A stretch of DNA of 7,568 nt, taken from positions 1 through 7,568 of the forward strand of contig JAEYVW010000419.1 of NCBI GenBank assembly GCA_023429365.1. Reading direction: 5' to 3'. This DNA comes from Bacteroidota bacterium. Lineage in GTDB: Bacteria; Bacteroidota; Bacteroidia; Chitinophagales; Chitinophagaceae. Below the pieces are notes generated by a model. It was not told where the DNA came from and did not search any database. It saw only the letters and a list, made by a program, of their open reading frames with translations. Shown in pieces: positions 1 through 6,900 of this stretch. The position numbers and the translations under genes are program-made. Position 1 is the first letter of the stretch. Every line of letters begins with the position of its first letter.

Positions 1-3
1 ATT

Positions 4-303
4 ATGAAGAACCCTATAACAGGATTAAATAAAGTTTTTGACAACCGCATCAGGTTGGGCGTGATGAGCATTCTGATGGTCAACGATGAGATCAGTTTCA
101 ATGACCTGAAGCAGATGCTGGAAGTCACCGATGGCAACCTGGCTACACACCTGGTGAGCCTGGAGGAGAATGGCTATATCAAGGTGCACAAAGGCTTTAT
201 CGGTCGAAAGACCAATACTACCTATTCGGTCACCAAAAGCGGGGAGAAAGCTTTTGGTGATCATATCTCTGCACTGGAGAATATGATCAAAGGGATAAAG
301 TAA
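4..303 (+). CDS. Winged-helix transcriptional regulator (HTH_34/PF13601-like)
   Basis: A 99-residue cytoplasmic one-component regulator, essentially one winged helix-turn-helix domain. What is visible: an N-terminal helix (FDNRIRLGVMSILMV, about residues 12-26) of the kind that opens MarR/ArsR-type domains; a helix pair ISFNDLKQML / TDGNLATHLVSLEENGYI (about 31-59) as the HTH; then a basic wing (GFIGRKTNTTYSVT, about 64-77) and a C-terminal helix that probably dimerises. There is no separate ligand domain and no metal-binding cysteine cluster. The length is typical for the family, so the gene is probably complete although it begins 3 bases from the window edge and its own promoter is not visible. 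It lies 77 bp ahead of the membrane-protein genes, with an inverted repeat between. I infer that it controls that operon, most likely as a repressor; the inducer is unknown. Confidence 0.88.
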   Translation: MKNPITGLNKVFDNRIRLGVMSILMVNDEISFNDLKQMLEVTDGNLATHLVSLEENGYIKVHKGFIGRKTNTTYSVTKSGEKAFGDHISALENMIKGIK

Positions 304-320
304 ATTTTTTTTGTCAATTT

Positions 321-337
321 ACTTTGAAAAACAAAGT
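321..337. promoter_or_regulatory. Perfect inverted repeat ACTTTG-N5-CAAAGT, candidate operator of the winged-helix regulator
   Basis: Arms at 321-326 and 332-337 are exact reverse complements around an AAAAA spacer (17 bp in all). The site lies 18 bp after the regulator's stop codon and 43 bp before the ATG of the next gene, where an operator for a dimeric winged-helix protein would be expected. The left arm contains TTTG, which resembles a Bacteroidota -33 element. A weak -7 candidate (TAGTTTTA, 344-351) follows after 17 bp, slightly short of the usual spacing. The repeat is seen; its use as an operator is inferred. Confidence 0.55.
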
Positions 338-380
338 GCTTTTTAGTTTTAAATTATTTGAGGTTTTAAAAAATGATAAC

Positions 381-938
381 ATGGAAAAGACACGCAGGCA
401 ATTACGTTACTGGATCATGTTTTTTATGATAGTTCTTTTTTTCAGCGGATTGACGGCTATACCTCTCGAGCCGGAATTGAGTTTTCTGTCGCGTTGCTTT
501 CCACTTGATACCCCTGTAGGAAAATGGATCGAAAGGGTGCGACTCGCTATTGTCGATACCAACCGGCAGTATCCATTCCAGGCTTATGGTTATGACTGGC
601 TGGCCTTTGCCCATTTTGTACTGGCTATTCTGTTTATAGGTCCTTATAAAGATCCTGTCCGAAATAAGTGGGTGATAGAGTTTGGCATGATCACCTGCCT
701 GCTTATTGTTCCATACGCTTTGATCGCAGGGCACTACCGGGGTATTCCACTGGGATGGCGTTTTATCGATTGTGCATTTGGCATTATCGGTTTGATTCCG
801 CTTAGTATTTGCCTGCTCAAAATTGAGCGTATCAAAAAATTTGATGCCAGCAATACCAGGCAGGGTCCGCTGGAATGGGGGAGGTTTGATACGGTGGGGT
901 CCAAACCAGTTTTAAATGAAATGAGTGAAAGAGTATGA
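381..938 (+). CDS. Uncharacterised four-helix inner-membrane protein
   Basis: I do not recognise a named family. From the ATG at 381 the product is 185 residues with four likely membrane helices (about residues 8-24, 72-88, 100-117 and 129-148). A polar, probably periplasmic segment of about 45 residues lies between helices 1 and 2 (prolines and acidic residues, a cysteine at 39). Distinctive segments are FAHFVLAILFIGPYKDPVRN, which carries a histidine in helix 2, and HYRGIPLGWRFIDCAFG leading into helix 4. The C-terminal 35 residues are polar. The frame stays open upstream to a TTG at 324, but that TTG sits inside the inverted repeat and would add a polar AT-rich-coded extension, so I prefer 381. 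It overlaps the kinase gene by ATGA (935-938), suggesting translational coupling. A function in the envelope module is inferred from position only. Confidence 0.8.
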   Translation: MEKTRRQLRYWIMFFMIVLFFSGLTAIPLEPELSFLSRCFPLDTPVGKWIERVRLAIVDTNRQYPFQAYGYDWLAFAHFVLAILFIGPYKDPVRNKWVIEFGMITCLLIVPYALIAGHYRGIPLGWRFIDCAFGIIGLIPLSICLLKIERIKKFDASNTRQGPLEWGRFDTVGSKPVLNEMSERV

Positions 939-1303
939 AAAACAAGGAATTCACACCGGTCTCCAGGCTTAGCAGCTTCGGCCATGCTGTTAGTGGTGTA
1001 AAAAAGTTTTTCCGGGAAGAACCAAATGCACGTGTACACCTGCTGGCAACGGTTGTTGTTTTAATTCTCGCTCTCTATTTAAAAGCAACACCTATCGAAT
1101 GGGCTTTACTGATGATCGTTATGGGAATGGTGTGGGCCGCAGAGATATTCAACACCGCGATCGAAAGGATCATGGACTTTATCTCGCCTCGTATCGACCC
1201 AAAAGTGAAGCTGATCAAGGATATGTCAGCCGCTGCGGTTTTGGTTTGCGCGATACTCGCTGCAGCAGTAGGCCTCATCATTTTTATACCGAAAATTATT
1301 TAA
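935..1303 (+). CDS. dgkA: DgkA-family lipid kinase (diacylglycerol or undecaprenol kinase)
   Basis: A 122-residue integral membrane kinase of the PF01219 family, which uses ATP to phosphorylate diacylglycerol or, in many bacteria, undecaprenol at the inner membrane. Visible motifs: EEPNARVH (about residues 28-35), matching the E-x-N-x-R-x-H segment common in undecaprenol-kinase-type members; WAAEIFNTAIERIMD (67-81), the family signature, with catalytic-type E70, N73 and E77; and KDMSAAAVL (95-103), the conserved K-D segment. Three membrane helices fit about 36-52, 55-74 and 98-117. Length is normal for the family. The start overlaps the previous stop by ATGA and the next gene begins 2 bp after its stop, so it is almost certainly co-transcribed. 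Substrate choice cannot be settled from sequence; the soluble-side motif leans to the undecaprenol/Gram-positive type, which would tie it to cell-wall carrier recycling. Confidence 0.93.
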   Translation: MKNKEFTPVSRLSSFGHAVSGVKKFFREEPNARVHLLATVVVLILALYLKATPIEWALLMIVMGMVWAAEIFNTAIERIMDFISPRIDPKVKLIKDMSAAAVLVCAILAAAVGLIIFIPKII

Positions 1304-1305
1304 GC

Positions 1306-1995
1306 ATGTTACAAAAGCTATTTTTAAACAGGGAGCGAACCGACGATATCAGTATCCGCGATATTTTATTTATCTCCTGCGCATTTAGCTGCATGTTACT
1401 CGTAGGCCGCGCCGTTTTCACGGGACTGGTCACCTATGGTTTTTTACTCTGGAATCTTTTCCTGGCCGTTGTTCCATGCCTGATCACGCAATGGATTTCA
1501 CGAAGGCCCCGTATTTACCGCGATAAATTAAAACTTTCACTGGCTATCATGGCCTGGTTGCTATTCGTACCCAACTCCTTTTATATTATCACCGATCTTT
1601 TTCACCTGGATAAGTTTGATTCCGCACCGGAATGGTTTGACCTGTTGCTGATTTTTTCATTTGCGTGGAACGGCTTGCTGCTTGGTGTGTTATCCATCAG
1701 GTCAATTGAAAAGATTGTGGAACGCGTATGGGGTAGAAGTTTTTCCGTAATCCTCCTATTCGTGGTGATGTGGCTTAATGCCCTTGGTATCTATCTCGGC
1801 CGCTACCTGCGATTCAACTCCTGGGATATTTTTACGCAGCCACAGTCATTACTTAATGAAATGACAGCAGTGGTATTGCAACCGCTACAGCATAAAGCGG
1901 AGTGGGGGATGATCAGCGCTTATGCCGCATTCATGCTGATCATTTATATCACACTAAAAAAGGTCAGCGCTTCTTTTCGTACAAGTAATAGATAA
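1306..1995 (+). CDS. DUF1361 multi-pass membrane protein
   Basis: A 229-residue inner-membrane protein with about six hydrophobic helices (roughly residues 20-38, 42-62, 76-94, 111-130, 146-164 and 201-219). It matches what I know of the DUF1361 family (PF07099): WNLFLAVVP in helix 2, the stretch LFVPNSFYIITDLFHL (86-101) with a polar turn after a membrane helix, and GIYLGRYLRFNSWD (161-174). No function is established for the family. The frame is open back to 1099 inside dgkA, but the ATG at 1306, 2 bp after the dgkA stop, gives the normal family length and a usual N terminus; the longer version would simply translate dgkA out of frame. The position between the lipid kinase and CreD points to an envelope role, by inference. 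Confidence 0.87.
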   Translation: MLQKLFLNRERTDDISIRDILFISCAFSCMLLVGRAVFTGLVTYGFLLWNLFLAVVPCLITQWISRRPRIYRDKLKLSLAIMAWLLFVPNSFYIITDLFHLDKFDSAPEWFDLLLIFSFAWNGLLLGVLSIRSIEKIVERVWGRSFSVILLFVVMWLNALGIYLGRYLRFNSWDIFTQPQSLLNEMTAVVLQPLQHKAEWGMISAYAAFMLIIYITLKKVSASFRTSNR

Positions 1996-2016
1996 TTAAA
2001 CATAAAATCAACCACA

Positions 2017-3309
2017 ATGGACACAACTACCGTTACAAACATCTGGCAGAAAAGCAAGGTTCTCGTTAAGGGAGCTTTGATCGCCATACTCGTCTTGTTT
2101 TTGCTTATCCCGGCACATTTCGTTCAGGAACTCGTGATAGAACGCGAAGCCCGCCAAAAAGAAGCTTTTGCTGAAGTAAGCAGTAAATGGGCCGGTAAAC
2201 AGAATATCACCGGACCAGTGCTGGTATTGCCTTATAATGAAGCCGTGACAAAGGTCAATGGCCAGCCGGGATATGTCAGGAAGCATGCCTATATCCTTCC
2301 CGACAGGCTGAACATTAAATCTACCGTTACGCCGGAAGAACGACATCGCGGCATTTTCCAGGTTATGCTTTATACGACCTCGATAAACCTCGATGGAAAG
2401 TTTGACCCGATTCCTTTGCAGAAACTCGATCTTGATCCTTCTATGGTATTGTGGAACGAGGCATACGTATGCATGGGCCTGGCTGATAGCAAGGGTTTAA
2501 AGGAAGAAATTTCGATTAAATGGAATGATTCGACTGTGGTACTAAATCCCTCGGCTGTCGACAATGCCGTGATGAAGGAAGGTTTTGTAGCCCCAGTCAC
2601 CGTTTCTCCGGGCAATGAGATTAAATTTTCCGCAGGTATTGCCCTCAACGGTTCGGAGCAACTATTATTTACACCTGTTGGAAAGGAAACTACCGTTGTA
2701 TTATCATCCACCTGGCCTGATCCGAGTTTTACAGGAGGTGCACTGCCTGATCATAATATTACAGATAGTGGGTTTGTGGCTACATGGAAAAGCCTGGCTC
2801 ATACCAGGAATTTTCCACAGGCCTGGAAGGAAACTGCTTATCATCTGGGTTCAGCATCTTTTGGTGCGGATCTTTTTATACCGGTGAATGGATATCAGAA
2901 AACGATGCGCTCTGTGAAGTATGCGGTACTTTGTATCCTGCTCACTTTTGCTGCATTTTTTATCATCGAGACAGTCAACCGGAAATCAGTCCATCCTTTC
3001 CAGTATGCACTGATCGGCCTGGCACTCGTGCTTTTTTATACGTTGCTGCTGTCTATTTCAGAATATACCAGTTTTAATGTGGCCTATATCATCGCGTCTC
3101 TGGCAACAGTCGGGTTGATCGCATGGTTTGTTAAGGGAGTGCTGCAGTCATCGCGGCTGACCAGCATCCTGGCCCTGGTGCTTATGCTGATGTACGGGTA
3201 TGTTTTCACGATTCTTCAATTGCAGGATTATTCGCTCTTACTGGGCAGTATCGGTTTATTCCTGACACTTGCCGTGATCATGCATTTCTCAAAAAAGATA
3301 CAATGGTAA
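2017..3309 (+). CDS. creD: CreD-family inner-membrane envelope protein
   Basis: A 430-residue member of the CreD family (PF06123). In E. coli, CreD is a target of the CreBC two-component system and is linked to envelope integrity and responses to beta-lactams or colicins; its biochemical activity is unknown. The order here is typical: a helix at about 16-33 followed by V-I-E-R-E, a large periplasmic domain (about 36-298) with the family segments SSTWPDPSFTGGALPD (230-245) and DSGFVATW (250-257), then five C-terminal helices from about 301 onward including LTFAAFFIIET, HPFQYALIGLALVLFYTLLL and LQDYSLLLGS. The E. coli protein's hydrophilic tail after the last helix is absent; this one ends at KKIQW. 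It is the last gene of the cluster, 21 bp after the DUF1361 gene and followed by a strong hairpin. No CreBC genes are visible; control probably passes through the winged-helix protein. Confidence 0.95.
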   Translation: MDTTTVTNIWQKSKVLVKGALIAILVLFLLIPAHFVQELVIEREARQKEAFAEVSSKWAGKQNITGPVLVLPYNEAVTKVNGQPGYVRKHAYILPDRLNIKSTVTPEERHRGIFQVMLYTTSINLDGKFDPIPLQKLDLDPSMVLWNEAYVCMGLADSKGLKEEISIKWNDSTVVLNPSAVDNAVMKEGFVAPVTVSPGNEIKFSAGIALNGSEQLLFTPVGKETTVVLSSTWPDPSFTGGALPDHNITDSGFVATWKSLAHTRNFPQAWKETAYHLGSASFGADLFIPVNGYQKTMRSVKYAVLCILLTFAAFFIIETVNRKSVHPFQYALIGLALVLFYTLLLSISEYTSFNVAYIIASLATVGLIAWFVKGVLQSSRLTSILALVLMLMYGYVFTILQLQDYSLLLGSIGLFLTLAVIMHFSKKIQW

Positions 3310-3348
3310 AATGCTGTTGATGTTGACTAACCTTACCGCTATGGAAAT

Positions 3349-3380
3349 GAAAATCCCCCCGAGAAATCGGGGGGATTTCA
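3349..3380. terminator. Strong bidirectional terminator-like hairpin between convergent genes
   Basis: A perfect 12-bp stem (AAATCCCCCCGA at 3351-3362 with TCGGGGGGATTT at 3367-3378) closes a GAAA tetraloop. The stem can be extended past a bulged A (3350) by G3349-C3379 and T3348-A3380. It lies 39 bp after the creD stop and about 80 bp past the stop of the opposing gene. The flanking T-runs are short (ATTTC on plus, ATTTTC on minus), so it is only partly like a classical intrinsic terminator, but stem strength and placement suit an ending for both transcripts. Confidence 0.75.
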
Positions 3381-3385
3381 TTAAT

Positions 3386-3397
3386 CGGGAATTCCCG
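3386..3397. repeat. Perfect 12-bp palindrome CGGGAATTCCCG
   Basis: A self-complementary 12-mer with no loop, 5 bp beyond the terminator hairpin. It has no spacer, so as RNA it would not fold well on its own; as DNA it could bind a dimeric protein. There is no promoter or gene start nearby to give it an obvious job, and chance remains plausible. Confidence 0.35.
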
Positions 3398-3437
3398 TCT
3401 CAGAAAAATGGCGTTAGCAGTCTGTTTTACAACGAAA

Positions 3438-3451
3438 CGGTTAAGGAACCG
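3438..3451 (-). terminator. Small hairpin just past the minus-strand lipoprotein gene
   Basis: CGGTT (3438-3442) pairs with AACCG (3447-3451) around a 4-base loop. On the minus strand it begins 6 bp after the lipoprotein stop and is followed by TTTCGTTGT. The 5-bp stem and broken T-run make it a weak terminator candidate, with the stronger hairpin at 3349-3380 acting as back-up. Confidence 0.35.
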
Positions 3452-3457
3452 ATTAGG

Positions 3458-3940
3458 TCATTCCACTATTTTCCAATAAGAATCTTTGCGAATCACTTTA
3501 CCATCACGGAACTCCCAAAGATCACAACCGCGAACTTTTAATTTGACTCCGCCAACGGTTGTTCCTGTCAGGGTCCATTCCGATAAACCATTGGCCCCAT
3601 CGGCAGAGACCCAGTGACGATCTTCTCCATAATGAACATCGGGAATTCCTTTAAATCTGCCGGCCAGGGCTTCCCTTACGGCTGCTTTGCCAGTGAAGCG
3701 TTGTCCCCATGGTTCGGGGCCTCTCGGAAAATCAAAGGAACAGTCTTCGGAGAAATATCCCATGATGGCATCCAGGTCGTGGCGGTTGAATGCATCGAGG
3801 ATCTGTTGCAGTGTTTCTACTTTCACAGTCATGATTTGCGGATTGATCTGAACCTCTGGTGAAGGGCCTGTCGATTTCCCATTGCATCCAAAAATTCCTA
3901 ACAGGCTTATGGAGACAATGATCAAACTTTGTTTTTTCAT
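3458..3940 (-). CDS. SnoaL/NTF2-like domain lipoprotein
   Basis: 160 residues. Residues 1-19 form a lipoprotein signal: two lysines, a hydrophobic core and a lipobox-like L-G-I-F-G-C ending at Cys19. The next residue is Asn, not Asp, which fits release to the outer membrane; no acidic surface-export signal follows the cysteine. Residues 41-158 form an NTF2-like alpha+beta cone domain: LQQILDAFNRHDLDAIMGYF (44-63) is the opening helix pair, then FPRGPEPWGQRFTGKAAVR, GIPDVHYGEDRHWV, SEWTLTGTTVGG and VRGCDLWEFRDGKVIRKDSYW, motifs I associate with the SnoaL-like group of small enzymes and ligand-binding proteins. No specific reaction can be assigned. An internal Met37 (codon 3830-3832) sits where cytoplasmic relatives would begin, but the signal peptide before it is convincing. 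It starts 32 bp after the stop of the barrel-protein gene on the same strand, so co-transcription is likely. Confidence 0.88.
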   Translation of the reverse strand: MKKQSLIIVSISLLGIFGCNGKSTGPSPEVQINPQIMTVKVETLQQILDAFNRHDLDAIMGYFSEDCSFDFPRGPEPWGQRFTGKAAVREALAGRFKGIPDVHYGEDRHWVSADGANGLSEWTLTGTTVGGVKLKVRGCDLWEFRDGKVIRKDSYWKIVE

Positions 3941-3972
3941 TGCGCATTAATTTCCCTTTAGCGGTAGTCTCT

Positions 3973-6900
3973 CTAAAAATCCACGCCCATCGCGAAATAC
4001 CACATCGGCTTGCCACGGAACAGGCCATTCATTTCCCAGGCCGCATCTACTCTAAGAAAATATCCCAATAGGGTACTGCGTGCACCAAATCCATAACCCC
4101 CGGCAAATGGACCGATACCACCTGATTTGATTCGGATCGTAAAAGGATTCCCCGGATCGTTGTTGGTGTAAATGCTTTGTGGGCGACGAATATTCTTAAC
4201 GCTGCCGGCCCAGGCGGTACCGATATCAAAGAATTGTACCAGCTGGAAATTGCGAAGGAAAGCGTTGTTGATAGGCTTATTGAAGAATGTGCTGAACACA
4301 GGCACGCGGATCTCACTGTTCACTACAGCTGCATTGTTACCATGTGCCGCATTCTGTTTGAAACCACGAAGATTTAAAGCCAGGGATTGATATGTATAAT
4401 TTTCCGCTGGCCTGTTACCTTCATTGAATTTTGGCGAGAACCAGTTGTCAACACCACCGAGATAATAGATCACTTTTTGATCGCCAAAAGAGAAATCACC
4501 TGCTGCGCGAACTGCCCAGATCAAATTGCGATAAATGGGCAGATAGTGTCGGGCATCTACACCTACGTTGAAAAGGAATTTGCCATCCTGGTCGGATTTT
4601 GACATTTGAGTAAACCAGTCTGCAAAGACCTTGTAACGTAAGCCATGCCAGATATTGGTGGCCGGATTAAGCGTGTTGTCGTGAACGTATTCAAGGCTAA
4701 ACTGGCCATATGTGCGTTTGAGATCGGGTATCTTTATCGTAGCCGCATTGGTAGCACTCATCACGATCCTGTCATAACGCGGACCAATCAGGGCACGTAA
4801 GCTTCTCACCCGGTCGATGGGATATTTTAATGTAGCCAGGTAGTAACTGGCGAATTGTTTCGCTTCACCGGTTACCAGGGCATTATCGTAAACAACAGTT
4901 GCCAGTACTTCGGCACTACTACGGTAATAGATCGCTCCCCAGTCAAATCTTTTTCTCTGGTTGATAAAGGAGAACATTACATCATTATCCCTGAGATTAG
5001 GAGCAATACGAATGCCGCCAATGAATTTATAGTCTTCCATCAGATCGGAAGTACCCATTCTTATCAGTCCATTGAAATCGCCGCTATTGGCCATGTAAAT
5101 AGGACCACTGCCACCGGAGTAGGGTTGGAATTTATTTACAGCCAGCACAGTATTATTAAAGCCCGTTACCACATAATCTGTAAAATATTTTGGCGGCCGG
5201 TATTCATATAATTTAGCCTTGCTTAGTATCGGAGTTTCCCGGATCTCTGTGGCATCAACCACCCGTCCCAACTGGGTTGTGTCAGTTTTCTCGTCGTCAA
5301 ACTCAGTCTGAAAAAAGTCATTTTGCTTAGCACTGTCTTTTTTCGCTTCAGTCGGTGCCAGCCTGTTTCGGGTGCGGCGTTCTTCATCAATTCTTTGCTT
5401 CATATATTCCGTCGGGCGTGCCGTCAGGTTACGACGACGTAAAGCATTCTCGTCAACGCGCAGGCGATAGAGCAATTTCACATCACCGAGCTTTACTACT
5501 TCACTCACCTGCTGGTTGTCGCCTGCAGTTCTTGTCTCCAGCATACTACTCTGGTAGTTGGTAAGTGGGAAAACATAAGAGGAGTCGTTGGTGATTGACA
5601 CATATCCTACCGAATCGATATCCGTTTTTTCCCATTCTCTCAGCAGACTGTCCACTTCAGCGAGTGGTGGGTTTCGCAGCACTTCATCACCGATAAAAAC
5701 CAAAGTATCGAGGCCTGCCCGCTCTGTACGGAAGAAGCCTGCGTAACGGTTATTGATACCATTCTCATCACTGATAAAGGTGAAATGTGATGAATTGTAT
5801 TGTGAAGGGTATCTCGCATTTCCAAATTTAAGGGCTGTAAGCTGTGAGATCTGTTTAAACTCGGATTTATTCCAGTTATCGACCAGGAAAATATTAAAGC
5901 GTTCACCTGGTAAGGAGTCTTCACTGGTTGCAGCAACTGCGGAAGGGCGATTGCTTGAATAAAGTATCCCTGTTTTATTGGGAAAAGCAACAAAAGAAGG
6001 ATCCAGGTCATCATACACGTCATTGGTGATCTGGTCGTATGACTGGTCGCTGATCTTGTACACATAGATATCTGTTTGACCGCTTCTCACCGCACTCATC
6101 ACCAGTGTGTTCTCATCCAGCATATATTTCATGTCCTGTACCTGGTTAAACATGGGAAGTTCCTGTTGTACCGTTTTGATCCGTTTCACTACGTCATATA
6201 CAAACATCTTAAGCTTTCCTTTCTCGCTGTATAAAACTGCGAGCCGGGTGCCTTTCCCATCCCAGGCAAGAATCGGATAATTGGGATTGATCTCATCGCC
6301 TTTGGAACGGGTTCCGTATTTCAACAATACCTTGCGGTCTACGAAATTTTCCATCAAAACGACAGAATATTTGCCCTGGTGAAATTCAACCACCGCATAG
6401 GTAAAGCTTCTCAGGTTGGGATGCGCATTAAACCGGATAAAATCCTTTTTGCCGATAACTTCGCTGATCGATAGCTGGCCTTTTGGAACGTTACGCCGGC
6501 CACGCAGGTCTTTATAATATTGTTGCGGCACTTCTACCATAAAATCGCGCAACACTTCCTTGAATTTTTTCTTCGTTACTTTTTGAGAAGCGTTATTGAG
6601 ATTGCGATAGATACGGCTCAAATAAAGGAAATAAGTAACCCTTGTTTTCCCATATTTATCGGCGATATATTTCCAGAATGAATGCCCGGCAAGCTCTGGG
6701 TTGTCAAAGGCAAACTGGTAAAAATTATTGTATTTCCCTGACAGCATTACAGAACGCAGGTCATCATCCAGTGAAGGTGACCAGTTTTCCGCGGCGTATT
6801 GGATATACCCATCAGTCAGCCATTTGGGAAGATCGAGCAATGCCTGGTTAGCTGCAAATTCCCCCAGGTCGTCACCAAACAAAACATTTTCAACCAATAC

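Noticed and set aside
1099..1305. N-terminal extension of the DUF1361 frame back into dgkA
   Set aside because: It reads through dgkA out of frame and yields no membrane-like sequence; the ATG at 1306 fits the operon spacing and family length.
3311..3541. 76-codon plus-strand frame after creD
   Set aside because: It runs through the terminator hairpin and into the opposite-strand lipoprotein gene; no recognisable protein pattern.
3923..3931. CAAACTTTG dyad resembling half of the operator repeat
   Set aside because: It lies in the coding start of the lipoprotein gene, has a 1-base centre and lacks the ACTTTG-N5-CAAAGT geometry.
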